Shown: in pieces, positions 26,879 to 36,100 of the stretch
Position numbering within the stretch: the first letter of the stretch is position 1
Layout of the letters: each line of letters starts with the position of its first letter
NCBI RefSeq assembly: GCF_900114005.1
Contig: NZ_FORM01000003.1
Span: 186,001-250,000, forward strand
Direction: 5' to 3'
From: Olleya namhaensis
Lineage (GTDB): Bacteria > Bacteroidota > Bacteroidia > Flavobacteriales > Flavobacteriaceae
DNA: 64,000 nucleotides
The notes under the pieces: model-generated
Database searches by the model: none
What the model was told of the DNA's origin: nothing
Seen by the model: only the letters and a program-made list of their open reading frames with translations
Made by a program: the position numbers and the translations under genes

Positions 26879-26900
26879 TCTCTTTATCATAGTAATATAA

Positions 26901-27239
26901 CTAACTAATAAAATTAAAAGATAAAGGGTATTCTGGGTTTTCGCCATTACTAACTTTAACAGCATTTATTACTGGATATATAATAGATACTAGGCCTAGA
27001 ACAAACCATCCTAAAAAACCTAATCCAAATAACAGTATTAAAGGTACACATACAAAGTATAAAACAACAATACTTAACTGAAAGTTAACGATTGCCTTTC
27101 CATGTGCATCCATGTCGTATACTTTATCTTTTTGGGTCAACCATATTATTAATGGCAAGATTAAGCTACCACATCCTATAACTAAAGATGCCAATTGACT
27201 TAAATGGGTTAATACTAATAATTGTCTGTCTGTTTTCAT
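26901..27239 (-). CDS. DUF4870 domain-containing membrane protein
   Basis: A 112-residue membrane protein with about three helices and a conserved GKAIVNFQLSIVVLY segment, the DUF4870/Tic20-like pattern. No function is established. It is a single-gene unit; the terminator shared with the lipoprotein gene follows its stop codon. Confidence 0.85.
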   Translation of the reverse strand: MKTDRQLLVLTHLSQLASLVIGCGSLILPLIIWLTQKDKVYDMDAHGKAIVNFQLSIVVLYFVCVPLILLFGLGFLGWFVLGLVSIIYPVINAVKVSNGENPEYPLSFNFIS

Positions 27240-27323
27240 TTTTACTTTAATTCGCTTTTTAGATTTACACCTATATGACGTATAATTTGTAAAAATGTTA
27301 CAGAGTTTGAAAAATATTTTTAA

Positions 27324-27737
27324 TTAATGTGGCAATTTACCCTTTAAAACACCATATAAAAATGTCCCTAATGCTGCTGACAAAAACACGATAATAATAG
27401 GCAGATAACCCGCACCTATAAGCACAAATATTGGTCCTGGACATGCACCAACTAGTGCCCAACCAAGTCCAAAAATAATACCTCCAAGTAAATATCTAGA
27501 AAACGATTTTTCCTTTGGTGCAATTACAATTGGATTACCATCAAACGATTTGACGTTATACCTTTTTATAATTTGAACAAACAAAATACCAAACGCTAAA
27601 GCTGTACCAATAATACCATACATGTGAAATGCTTCAAAACGAAACATTTCATAAATTCTAAACCAAGAAGCAGCTTCTGATTTGTACATTATAATCCCAA
27701 AACAAAGTCCTATAAAAATAAAAAGTAGTTTTTTCAT
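27324..27737 (-). CDS. YeeE/YedE-type sulfur transporter, C-terminal half
   Basis: A 137-residue membrane protein with four helices and the signature GACPGPIFVLIGAG around the conserved cysteine. It is the second half of a split YeeE/YedE (TsuA-like) transporter; the other half starts just upstream with 1 nt between stop and start. Members of this family take up thiosulfate or related sulfur species by relay through conserved cysteines. It is last in the efflux/sulfur run from 34688. Confidence 0.88.
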   Translation of the reverse strand: MKKLLFIFIGLCFGIIMYKSEAASWFRIYEMFRFEAFHMYGIIGTALAFGILFVQIIKRYNVKSFDGNPIVIAPKEKSFSRYLLGGIIFGLGWALVGACPGPIFVLIGAGYLPIIIVFLSAALGTFLYGVLKGKLPH

Positions 27738-27738
27738 A

Positions 27739-28293
27739 TTAAAAAATTAAAGGGAATAATAAATGAACCATTACTAATCCACCAATAAAAAAGCCTATAA
27801 CAGCAATTAAAGACGGAAGTTGTAAATTACTTAATCCAGAAATGGCGTGACCAGAAGTACAACCTCCAGCATATCGTGCTCCAAAACCAACCAAAATACC
27901 ACCAACAACTAAAATTATAATGGTTTTTATATCGCTTAAAGCGGAAATAGAAAATAACTCGACAGGTAAGTATTGGTTTTCAGTTGAAATATTTATACTA
28001 GATAACGATGCTTTTGTAGCATCACTAATGGCTGGCATATCTGTAGCTGACAAATAATGTGATGCTATAAACCCACCAAGCATAGCTCCTATCACGACTA
28101 ATAAATTCCACACATCCGATTTCCAATCAAATTTAAAAAACGAATTGACTTTTCCGGCACCACAAGCAGCACAAAAAGTTCTTAAGTTTGATGACATACC
28201 AAACTTCTTTCCCATTAATAATAAGAATAGCATTGTACAGGCAATTAAAAATCCTGAAACAAACCAATGCCAAGGTTGAAATAAAAAATCCAT
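27739..28293 (-). CDS. YeeE/YedE-type sulfur transporter, N-terminal half
   Basis: A 184-residue membrane protein with the YeeE/YedE signature RYAGGCTSGHAISG. It lies before the partner subunit at 27324-27737. Both halves together would make the thiosulfate channel-like transporter known from YeeE/TsuA. An extra pair of cysteines (RTFCAACGAGKV, about residues 38-45) in the first loop could handle persulfide. A palindrome, ATAGG-N6-CCTAT at 28358-28373, is found in the gap upstream, and a TATTTTTG box at 28308-28315 could be its promoter. Confidence 0.88.
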   Translation of the reverse strand: MDFLFQPWHWFVSGFLIACTMLFLLLMGKKFGMSSNLRTFCAACGAGKVNSFFKFDWKSDVWNLLVVIGAMLGGFIASHYLSATDMPAISDATKASLSSINISTENQYLPVELFSISALSDIKTIIILVVGGILVGFGARYAGGCTSGHAISGLSNLQLPSLIAVIGFFIGGLVMVHLLFPLIF

Positions 28294-28307
28294 AAATTAA
28301 ATTTGCG

Positions 28308-28373
28308 CAAAAATACATGCTACAAATCAATTTATGGAATTTTACAACACCAATTTTATAGGAATAAACCTAT
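28308..28373 (-). promoter_or_regulatory. Possible internal promoter of the YeeE/YedE pair
   Basis: On the minus strand a TATTTTTG box (28315 to 28308) matches the -7 consensus. Upstream is the inverted repeat ATAGGAATAAACCTAT (28358-28373), centred about 50 nt from the box. The regulator is unknown and the GTAAC motif of the neighbouring regulon is absent. Confidence 0.35.
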
Positions 28374-28386
28374 TATAAAACTAATG

Positions 28387-28596
28387 TTATTTAACACTAC
28401 AACCTGCACCTTCTTTCCTCACACCTAACTTTACTAATATTGTTTCTAACAAACACCATTTTGTAAATGCAGACTGTATTAAGTTAACGCCAATAAACAC
28501 AGTAAACCACATCCATTTTGGACTTACATAAACAGATAGCACCACACTTAACAATACCATTACACCAACAATTACTCTAAAATATGTATTCAACAT
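28387..28596 (-). CDS. DUF2892 family membrane protein
   Basis: A 69-residue two-helix protein resembling the C-terminal membrane part of YgaP-like proteins (DUF2892; NTYFRVIVGVMVLLSVVLS, FTKWCLLETILVKLG). In other bacteria this domain is fused or adjacent to rhodanese domains, which places it in sulfane-sulfur metabolism. A cysteine in the second part and one near the C-terminus (GAGCSVK) are notable. It lies between the RND gene and the YeeE/YedE pair on the same strand. Confidence 0.85.
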   Translation of the reverse strand: MLNTYFRVIVGVMVLLSVVLSVYVSPKWMWFTVFIGVNLIQSAFTKWCLLETILVKLGVRKEGAGCSVK

Positions 28597-28631
28597 CTTT
28601 ACTCTTTTTTTTAAATTTATAGCTTAACATT

Positions 28632-28760
28632 CACGTCATTCTGAACTCGTTCAAAACCTAATTATTCACAACTCAACTTTCTTTTTATTACCCAATCTTA
28701 TCAGCAAACCGCACGTCATTCTGAATTCATTTCAGAATCCCATCATTCACAACACAATTA
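28632..28760. repeat. Two diverged copies of a CGTCATTCTGAA intergenic repeat
   Basis: The copies at 28632-28680 and 28712-28760 share CACGTCATTCTGAA and a following ATTCACAACnCAA block, 80 bp apart. The second contains the hairpin ATTCTGAA-N5-TTCAGAAT. It fills the gap between the RND permease and DUF2892 genes. Confidence 0.6.
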
Positions 28761-28764
28761 CCCA

Positions 28765-31700
28765 TTATTTATAATTTTGCTTCTCTATCATATAATAAAC
28801 AAGAGGCACAACCAGTAAAGTCAACACTGTAGACACAATAGTCCCTCCCATTAATGATATCGCCAATCCTTGAAAAATCGGATCAAAAAGTATCACAAAT
28901 GCTCCAATAACAACCGTTCCTGCTGTTAATAAAATTGGCGTTGTACGCACCGCGCCTGCTTCAATACACGCTTGTTTTAGTGGCACACCTTCTGCTGTTC
29001 TTATATTAATAAAATCAATCAGTAATACCGAATTCCGAACCATAATTCCTGCTAAAGCAATCATACCAATAAACGACGTTGCGGTAAAAAACGCTCCCAT
29101 AATCCAGTGTCCTAATATAATTCCGATTAACGATAATGGTATCGCAACCATCATAACGATTGGTGCTTTAAAGTTTTGGAACCAGCCTACAATCAAAATG
29201 TATATTAAAATAATGGCTCCTAAAAAGGCAATACCTAAATCTCTAAATACCTCTAAAGTAATTTGCCATTCACCATCCCATTTTACAGTATAATTAACTT
29301 CAAAATCTGGTTGACCTAAATACATTTCGTTTAACTCGTAGCCTTTTGGTAACGGAATCTCTTTTAACTTTTCTTCCATTCCTAAAATAGCATAAGCAGG
29401 ACTTTCTAATTCTCCAGCCATATCTGCCATCACATAAACCACGCGTTTCTGGTTTTTACGATAAATACTTTTTGCAGCTATCGTTTCCGTAATAGTTACC
29501 AAATCTGCAATTGGTACCATATTTCCTTGTTTCGATTTTACTTTTAATTGCGAAATATCACTAATTGTAGATTTCTCTTTTTCATCTAAAGCCAATATCA
29601 AACCTACTTGAGTAACCGCATCTTCATCATATAAATTTGTGATCGCTCTATTAGACAATGCCATATTCATGGTATACGCAATTTGTTGTGGCGCAACACC
29701 ATACAGCATGGCTTTTTCTTTGTTTATATTAAATTGATATTCGGTTTGATCGGCTTCCACCATCCAATCAATATCTACCACATCATCTGTGTTTTTTAAA
29801 ATCTCTTGAACGCCATTGGCGATTTTAATTTGCTCGTTATAATCAGGTCCATACACTTCTGCAACAATCGTTGACAATACTGGAGGTCCTGGTGGTACTT
29901 CTACCAATTTAATATTAGCGTTATACTTTGCTGCAATTTTCTGAATATCTGGACGCATTAATTTTGCTATACCATGACTTTGAATATCACGTTCGCCTTT
30001 ATCAATTAAATTCACTTGGATATCTGCCATATTGCTTCCTCCTCGTAAATCGTAATGACGCACCAAACCGTTAAACGTAATTGGTGCAGATGTACCAACG
30101 TAATTTTGATAATTAACCACTTCTGGTCGCGTCGCTAAGTATTGCGACACTTCTTGTGCTACAACTCCTGTTCGTTCTAACGTTGTGCCTTCAGGCATAT
30201 CAATAACTACTTGGAACTCATTCTTGTTATCAAATGGTAACATTTTTACAGCAACCGATTTTGTAAAAAACAACACCATTGTCGCTATTAAGACCATAAA
30301 CGTTATCCCCAAAAACAACCAACGCTTACCTTTGCTTTCTAATAAAGGACGTTCAAACTTGTTGTAAACCTTATAAATAAGCGTGTCTTCAACTGCTTTT
30401 TCTAGTTTCTCTTCTGCTCCTTTTTTATCTTTTTCTCTTAAGAAAATATAACCTAAATAAGGTGTAATAGTTAAGGCAACAAATAAAGATAATATCATAG
30501 CAATGGATGCTCCAATTGGCATTGGTGCCATATAAGGACCCATTAATCCAGATACAAAAGCCATAGGTAAAACAGATGCTATAACTGTAAATGTTGCTAA
30601 AATGGTTGGATTTCCAACTTCATTTATAGCATACAAAGCAGCTTGTTTAAAAGGCAAACGTTTCATCTTAAAATGCCTGTGCATATTTTCGGCAATAATA
30701 ATGGAATCGTCTACAACAATACCTGTAACAAATACCAAAGCGAATAAGGTAATTCGGTTTAGCGTATAATCCATCATGTAGTAACTCAACAATGTTAAAG
30801 CAAACGTAATTGGAACCGATAAAAACACGACCAATCCACCACGCCAACCCATTGCTAGCATCACTACAAGTGTTACTGCAAAGATAGACCCAATAAGGTG
30901 CCACAGTAATTCCGATACTTTATGCGACGCTGTTTCACCATAATTTCTAGTAACTTCCACATGCACATCATCTGGAATTAAAGTACTACGTAAATGATCT
31001 ACTTTAGCAATAATCACATCAGCAATTTTCATGGCATCTGCACCTTTACGTTTCGCTACCGAAATAGTTACTGCAGGATATTCCGACTTATAATCAGCCG
31101 ATTTTATACTTCCTTTTCCGTAACCTAAACTCACATAATTTTGTGGTACTTCTGGTCCATCAATAATTTTTGCGACTTGCTTTAAATAAATAGGCTGATT
31201 CTGTTGCACACCAACCACCAAATTTTCTACATCAGTAACCGAAGCTAAAAAAGCACCTGTATTTACTAAAAACTCAGTATCATTCTTATCAAAACTTCCA
31301 GCACTTAATTGGCTGTTATTGGCTTTAATCATTTCCGAAACCGACAAGAAATCCAAACCACTTGCAGCCAATTTATCTTTATCTAAAACCACACGTAATT
31401 GGCGATCTCTACCACCAATTTTATGTGTAATAGCCACATCGTTTATCTTCTTAATTTCGGCTTCCAACTCTTGAGCCATTTGGTTTAACTGGTAATCGTC
31501 ATAATTTTCACTCCACAACGTTAAACCCAACATTGGCACATCGTCAATCGCACGTGTTTTTACTAACGGAAACGTAACACCTTCAGGCATTTGGTCCATG
31601 TGCTTATTAATTTCGTTGTATAATTTCACAAAAGAACGCTCAATATCTTCGCCAACATAAAACTGTACGATGACCATTCCTTGCTCCTTCATAGACGTAG

Positions 31701-31959
31701 AATACACGTATTCCACACCTTTAATATTCGAAATTAATTGCTCTAAAGGCTTAATCACACGTGACTCTACTTCCGTTGGACTTGCTCCTGGATACCCTAC
31801 AAAAATGTCTGCCATAGGCACATCAATTTGCGGTTCTTCTTCACGCGGAATTAAAAACGAACTGTACACACCAACCACCATAAATACAATCATCAAAAGC
31901 ACTGTAAGCTTCGATTGCATAAAGACTTTGGCAATTTTACCTGCGATTCCTTCTTTCAT
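28765..31959 (-). CDS. RND family efflux permease
   Basis: A 1064-residue inner-membrane resistance-nodulation-division transporter with the usual two repeats of six helices and large periplasmic loops. The proton-relay aspartates are in GIVVDDSIIIAENMHRH (helix 4). It exports substrates out of the cell with the adaptor (32192-33268) and TolC-like channel (33381-34688) encoded upstream. Substrate class cannot be read safely; it is not an obvious CzcA/CusA metal pump. The linkage to DUF2892 and YeeE/YedE genes and to a regulon of sulfur genes suggests export of thiol- or sulfur-related compounds, as inference. Confidence 0.93.
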   Translation of the reverse strand: MKEGIAGKIAKVFMQSKLTVLLMIVFMVVGVYSSFLIPREEEPQIDVPMADIFVGYPGASPTEVESRVIKPLEQLISNIKGVEYVYSTSMKEQGMVIVQFYVGEDIERSFVKLYNEINKHMDQMPEGVTFPLVKTRAIDDVPMLGLTLWSENYDDYQLNQMAQELEAEIKKINDVAITHKIGGRDRQLRVVLDKDKLAASGLDFLSVSEMIKANNSQLSAGSFDKNDTEFLVNTGAFLASVTDVENLVVGVQQNQPIYLKQVAKIIDGPEVPQNYVSLGYGKGSIKSADYKSEYPAVTISVAKRKGADAMKIADVIIAKVDHLRSTLIPDDVHVEVTRNYGETASHKVSELLWHLIGSIFAVTLVVMLAMGWRGGLVVFLSVPITFALTLLSYYMMDYTLNRITLFALVFVTGIVVDDSIIIAENMHRHFKMKRLPFKQAALYAINEVGNPTILATFTVIASVLPMAFVSGLMGPYMAPMPIGASIAMILSLFVALTITPYLGYIFLREKDKKGAEEKLEKAVEDTLIYKVYNKFERPLLESKGKRWLFLGITFMVLIATMVLFFTKSVAVKMLPFDNKNEFQVVIDMPEGTTLERTGVVAQEVSQYLATRPEVVNYQNYVGTSAPITFNGLVRHYDLRGGSNMADIQVNLIDKGERDIQSHGIAKLMRPDIQKIAAKYNANIKLVEVPPGPPVLSTIVAEVYGPDYNEQIKIANGVQEILKNTDDVVDIDWMVEADQTEYQFNINKEKAMLYGVAPQQIAYTMNMALSNRAITNLYDEDAVTQVGLILALDEKEKSTISDISQLKVKSKQGNMVPIADLVTITETIAAKSIYRKNQKRVVYVMADMAGELESPAYAILGMEEKLKEIPLPKGYELNEMYLGQPDFEVNYTVKWDGEWQITLEVFRDLGIAFLGAIILIYILIVGWFQNFKAPIVMMVAIPLSLIGIILGHWIMGAFFTATSFIGMIALAGIMVRNSVLLIDFINIRTAEGVPLKQACIEAGAVRTTPILLTAGTVVIGAFVILFDPIFQGLAISLMGGTIVSTVLTLLVVPLVYYMIEKQNYK

Positions 31960-31977
31960 AATTATTACTTTTTTTCA

Positions 31978-32133
31978 TTCCCATGACAATGGAAATCTTT
32001 ATATTTTGGGCGTTTTAACAGGCTATCCACTGTATCTTTTTTATCTGTCATTACGACAGTAAATTTTTTATTTACTGTGACCATCTCTTAATCGATTGGG
32101 AGATTACCACGTCGTTGCACTCCTCGTAATGAC
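31978..32133. repeat. Palindrome-rich intergenic element with terminal inverted repeats
   Basis: GTCATTACGA at 32047-32056 and its inverse TCGTAATGAC at 32124-32133 bracket 87 bp. Inside are a CAGTAAAT/ATTTACTG hairpin and the segment 32091-32133, whose reverse complement begins GTCATTACGAGGAGTGCAAC and continues GACGTGGTAATCTCCC. That sequence resembles the widespread bacterial repeat with GTCATTGCGAGGAG...GACG.GGCAATCTC. The element fits a non-autonomous, hairpin-forming repeat in the gap between the RND permease and the adaptor gene. Confidence 0.6.
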
Positions 32134-32191
32134 TACTTATTTATTAAGTAAAAAAAAGGATGCCGTTTCTATCCTTAACGCAACTTATTAG

Positions 32192-33268
32192 TTATTGAAT
32201 TGTAATTTTTGCGCCATTAAACAGTTTGCCTTCAGCAGAAACAATGTATGCTTCGTCTGCATTTAAACCAGATAACACTTCCACTTGATCCCCAAAAATT
32301 CTACCTAAACGCAACCAACGTAATAATGCTGTATTGCTTTGGCTTACTGTATAGACTCCAGATAATTGTCCGTTTGTTACAATCGCTTCAGTTGGAATTA
32401 AAACCATAGATGACGTTGCTTTTCTTTCTACAGGAAATTGAACCGTTGTAAACATGCCTGATAAAATATTAGCCTCTGTTTTATCTAAATCTATTTTCAC
32501 TAAATATTGTCCTCCAGTATTTTTAGCAGAAGTACTCACTTCTTTTACTTTTCCTTTTATGGTTTTATTGATTGATTTAACTAACACATCAACAGTAGCT
32601 CCTTTTTTTATAGCAGAAATTTCTGTTTCCGGTACCATTGCCATCACTTCAAAATTTCCAGGTGTTTCTATACTTATTAATGATACACCAGGATTTGCCA
32701 TGTTACCAGCTTCTACATTTTTACTAGTTACTGTTCCGCTAAAAGGTGCAGTAATATTACTGTAAGCAAATTGTGCGTTAATTTCGTTTTTCATTTGATT
32801 GGCGCCTTCTACTCTAGCTTTTGCCATTTCGTAATTTGCAGTCATATCATCCATCTCTTTTTGAGACGCACTATTATCCGCAAATAAATTTTTAAAACGG
32901 TTGTAATCTTTTTGAGCATTGCTTAAAGCTGCATTTGCTTCTGTAATCCCCGCATTTACTTGCGCTCTTTTAGCTTGTAAATCGCTATTATTAATAGAGA
33001 CTAATAATTGTCCTTTACGCACTTTGTCTCCTACGTTTACATGTACTTTATTAACGTAACCCATCATTCTAGTACTTAAATCGGCACTATTAGTGGCCTG
33101 TATTTTACCGCTTACAGATAAAAAAGGGCTATTCCCATTTGCTGCTACTTGACTCGTTTTTACGCTAATTGCTGGCGAATTATCTACAACAAGCTTTTTG
33201 TCTTCGCTACCACAACTTGCTACTAATAGCGCTACAGAAAGTGTTAGGATTGTATATATATTTTTCAT
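32192..33268 (-). CDS. RND efflux periplasmic adaptor (membrane fusion protein)
   Basis: A 358-residue lipoprotein adaptor. The N-terminal signal has the lipobox VASCG (cysteine at residue 19). Next come a biotinyl/lipoyl-like domain (VNVGDKVRKGQLLVSINNSD), a helical hairpin (about 95-150) and the beta-barrel with ITAPFSGTVTSKNVEAGNM. It links the RND permease with the TolC-like channel across the periplasm. It is the middle gene of the tripartite pump. Confidence 0.93.
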   Translation of the reverse strand: MKNIYTILTLSVALLVASCGSEDKKLVVDNSPAISVKTSQVAANGNSPFLSVSGKIQATNSADLSTRMMGYVNKVHVNVGDKVRKGQLLVSINNSDLQAKRAQVNAGITEANAALSNAQKDYNRFKNLFADNSASQKEMDDMTANYEMAKARVEGANQMKNEINAQFAYSNITAPFSGTVTSKNVEAGNMANPGVSLISIETPGNFEVMAMVPETEISAIKKGATVDVLVKSINKTIKGKVKEVSTSAKNTGGQYLVKIDLDKTEANILSGMFTTVQFPVERKATSSMVLIPTEAIVTNGQLSGVYTVSQSNTALLRWLRLGRIFGDQVEVLSGLNADEAYIVSAEGKLFNGAKITIQ

Positions 33269-33290
33269 GGTTGTTATTTTTTATTTAAGA

Positions 33291-33313
33291 CACTTCGACA
33301 AGCTCAGTGTGAC
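33291..33313. repeat. TTCGACAAGCTCAGT-type intergenic repeat
   Basis: CACTTCGACAAGCTCAGTGTGAC lies in the gap between adaptor and TolC genes. CACT and AGTG form its ends. I recognise similar sequences as short dispersed repeats in many bacteria. A degenerate relative is at 5512-5540. Confidence 0.6.
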
Positions 33314-33380
33314 ATATTTTTATAATTAAAAACTCTCGGAAATCAATCTTGATTCTTAGTTCTATATTCTTGTATCTTTT

Positions 33381-34688
33381 TTATTCTTTAGTTAAAAATT
33401 GCAAATATGCTTGTGTGTAATTGTATTCAAAAATAGTTTGGTAGTATTCCAATTGCTTCTGTGCGTATTGTGTTTCGGCAATTAGTAAATCGGATGTTTT
33501 CTCTAAACCTTCTTTAAATCTGTTGGTTCTAATTCTTAAAGATTCTTCAGATTGTTGTAATGCTAGAGTTGTTAATTTCAACTTATTATCAGCATCTAAA
33601 AACGTACGTTTTGCTTTGTTTAATTCTAAATTACTTTGTGATACGTATTGTTTGTATTCTAGTTTCGATTTTTCAAATTCGGCTTTACTTTTTTGTACTT
33701 TTCCAAAACGTTTTGAGCCTTTAAAAATATCCCAACTTAACTGTGCTCCAAATAAGTAGCCATTTGCATCACCTTGAAAAATTTTATCGTCATACAACTC
33801 ATAACTCCCAAACGCATTTAAACGTGGTAAAAATGCCATTTTATCTGCTTTATTCATAGCTTCATAAGCATTGGTTGCTAATTGCATGGCTTTAATGTCA
33901 GAACGATTTTCAGACACCATTTTATCTTCTAAAGTAAAAGAGGCAATGGTTAATTCATCTGTTGGTGTGTAAACTACATAAGCATCATCATTCATTAAAA
34001 AAGACAAATAATTAGACGCATTTTGCACATTACTTTTAGCGGTTTGCAACTGATTCTGAACTTCAGTAACACGTACTTCCATATTCAAAACATCTGCGCG
34101 TTGTAAATACCCTTGTTTAAAACTATCATCTGCTAATTTTTTATTAGCGTTTGCAGCTACTAACGCTTTTTCTAAAACAGTAACTGCTTTATATGCTAAC
34201 TGCAATTGCATGTAGGCTTTATCAACTTCAAACACTAAATACTCTTGTGTACGTTCTGTTTTTAAAGACATAGCTTCCATTTTAGATTTGGCTGCTTTAC
34301 GTTGGTAAATACCATCTAAATTTATTAATGGTTGCTGAATTTCGAATTTGGTTGCGTAGTTTTCAATTTGAGAAGGATCGTTTAACAACGCAGGACTAAA
34401 ATCATTCTGTGTTAAAATCTCTTGATTTAATTTAGAACCAAAAGCCATTAAAGGATTGGTTGTCGCCATTGCAGTGTGACTTGCTGTAATGTTTGGCAAA
34501 AACACAGCATTAGTTTGTCTGTAGTCTGCTCTAGCTGCGTTAAAATCTTGTTCGGAAATTTTTATACTAGTATTATTTTCAGATACCTTAGACAAAACAT
34601 CAGATTTTGCTATGGGCACCAAGTCTTGTGCTTTTACAGACATACTGAAAACAAAAAGTAAAGCGACTATATATATGTGTTTTTTCAT
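33381..34688 (-). CDS. TolC family outer-membrane efflux channel
   Basis: A 435-residue outer-membrane factor with a signal peptide (MKKHIYIVALLFVFSMSVKAQ) and two long helical repeats (for example NFNAARADYRQTNAVFLPNI-like and KRTFLDADNKLKLTTLALQQ). It forms the trimeric exit duct for the RND pump. It is the first gene of the efflux run and its promoter carries a perfect GTAAC-N4-GTTAC site. Confidence 0.92.
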   Translation of the reverse strand: MKKHIYIVALLFVFSMSVKAQDLVPIAKSDVLSKVSENNTSIKISEQDFNAARADYRQTNAVFLPNITASHTAMATTNPLMAFGSKLNQEILTQNDFSPALLNDPSQIENYATKFEIQQPLINLDGIYQRKAAKSKMEAMSLKTERTQEYLVFEVDKAYMQLQLAYKAVTVLEKALVAANANKKLADDSFKQGYLQRADVLNMEVRVTEVQNQLQTAKSNVQNASNYLSFLMNDDAYVVYTPTDELTIASFTLEDKMVSENRSDIKAMQLATNAYEAMNKADKMAFLPRLNAFGSYELYDDKIFQGDANGYLFGAQLSWDIFKGSKRFGKVQKSKAEFEKSKLEYKQYVSQSNLELNKAKRTFLDADNKLKLTTLALQQSEESLRIRTNRFKEGLEKTSDLLIAETQYAQKQLEYYQTIFEYNYTQAYLQFLTKE

Positions 34689-34707
34689 TTATCAATAATT
34701 TACAGTA

Positions 34708-34751
34708 CAAAAATAGTTCAGGAATTTACTTTACTCAGTAACATAGGTTAC
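34708..34751 (-). promoter_or_regulatory. Crp/Fnr-type class II promoter of the TolC-RND operon
   Basis: The perfect palindrome GTAACATAGGTTAC (34738-34751) is centred 29.5 nt upstream of the first base of a TATTTTTG box (34715 to 34708, minus strand). The deduced transcript start is near 34703, which puts the site at about -41.5, the class II activator position. The gene starts at 34688. Confidence 0.75.
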
Positions 34752-34960
34752 TTAAGAAAAGTAATAGCAATCAAGACATCATTAATAGTTCTAAATTTAT
34801 AATAAATAAAAAGTCTACACACTGACAATTATCATTCAAAATACTGATTATTAGACAATTATATTAAACCAAATAAAAAAAATGCTGACAATCTCCTTTT
34901 AATAAGCGCCCAAAAAGTAACTTAAAACATAAGTATTGTAATAAATATATTGGTATCCCT

Positions 34961-34968
34961 TACTTTTG
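34961..34968 (+). promoter_or_regulatory. -7 box of a near-leaderless transcript
   Basis: TACTTTTG matches TAnnTTTG. A TTG at 34936-34938 may be part of the -33 element. The expected transcript start is only a few nt before the ATG at 34977. Confidence 0.45.
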
Positions 34969-34976
34969 TATTTGAT

Positions 34977-35975
34977 ATGGATTCATTAACACAAATAGTA
35001 TTAGGTGCAGCTGTAGGCGAAGCTGTTTTAGGCAGAAAAGTTGGAAATAAAGCCATGCTTTATGGCGCTATTGCAGGAACTATTCCTGATTTAGATGTCC
35101 TAGCATCCTTTTTTACAGACAATGTCACTGCACTTTATGTGCATCGTGGATTTACGCATTCCATTGTGTTTTCTTTACTTTTCTCGCCCATATTGGCATG
35201 GATTGTGACACGGTACGAAAGCTATAAAAACTTTAAAAACTGGACTTGGCTATTCTTTTTAGCCTTTGTAACACACCCTATTTTAGATGCACATACGACT
35301 TGGGGAACACAACTGTTTTGGCCTTTTGATTTACGATTAGCCTTCAAAAATATATTTGTAGTTGATCCATTATACACCGTGCCTTTTCTAGTGTTTTTAA
35401 TTTTGGCAATGCGCCAGAAACGAACTACTGCAAAACGTCGCTTTTATAATAACATGGGATTGATTTTAAGCACCTCTTATTTAGCATTAACTTTATTATT
35501 AAAATGGGCTGCTTATACAAAATTCGAATCTGCTTTAGCAACACAAAACATTGACTATATAGATATTGACACAAGACCATCACCTTTAAACACGATACTT
35601 TGGAGTGCCAATGTGCAAACTGAAGATGCTTATTTACTTGGTAATTATTCGTTTTTTGATAGCCAACCCATCACTTTTGAAAGCTATCCAAAAAACCACG
35701 ACTTATTAGGTAGTCTTGTTGAGGATAAAAGTGTAAAACAAATGATTGCTATTAGTGAAGGTTGGTATACTATTACTAAAGAGAATAACACAATTTACTT
35801 TAACGATTTACGCTTTGGATTATTAAGCCTAAAACCAAAATCAACCAATTTTGTTTTTAAATACAAATTAGAAGTTGATCCAACGGGTAAAGTTTCATTT
35901 ATAGAGGCGCCTAAAGATTCTAATGATGGTAAAAAGCTATTATCAGAACTTTGGCAACGCTTAAAAGGGAATTAA
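34977..35975 (+). CDS. YdjM-like membrane-bound metal-dependent hydrolase
   Basis: A 332-residue membrane protein of the YdjM/LexA-binding inner-membrane hydrolase family. The N-terminus MDSLTQIVLGAAVGEAVLG, then GTIPDLDVL and HRGFTHSIVFSLLF, supply the conserved Asp and His residues, with HPILDAHTTWGTQLFWPF further on. The family start MDSLTQ shows that the ATG at 34977, not an open frame from 34950, is used. The activity of this group is uncertain (phospholipase-like hydrolysis has been proposed for relatives). It has its own promoter and stands alone between the efflux operon and pncB. Confidence 0.88.
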   Translation: MDSLTQIVLGAAVGEAVLGRKVGNKAMLYGAIAGTIPDLDVLASFFTDNVTALYVHRGFTHSIVFSLLFSPILAWIVTRYESYKNFKNWTWLFFLAFVTHPILDAHTTWGTQLFWPFDLRLAFKNIFVVDPLYTVPFLVFLILAMRQKRTTAKRRFYNNMGLILSTSYLALTLLLKWAAYTKFESALATQNIDYIDIDTRPSPLNTILWSANVQTEDAYLLGNYSFFDSQPITFESYPKNHDLLGSLVEDKSVKQMIAISEGWYTITKENNTIYFNDLRFGLLSLKPKSTNFVFKYKLEVDPTGKVSFIEAPKDSNDGKKLLSELWQRLKGN

Positions 35976-36100
35976 TTTCGGTTTAAAAACCATTATTTAA
36001 TTTCAACTAGACTAATTATTACATACTATTAATTTCTTTAGAATTTGAGAATGGAAATCTTTCAAATTTTAAATATCTTGTAAACTAAACTTATAAATTT

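Noticed and set aside
27289-27301. GTAAAAATGTTAC as another member of the GTAAC operator family (before the DUF4870 gene)
   Set aside because: The spacer is one base too short for the 5-4-5 pattern and no -7 box lies at the standard distance.
28642-28655. TGAACTCGTTCA before DUF2892 as a Crp/Fnr site
   Set aside because: It belongs to the CGTCATTCTGAA repeat and does not match either operator family.
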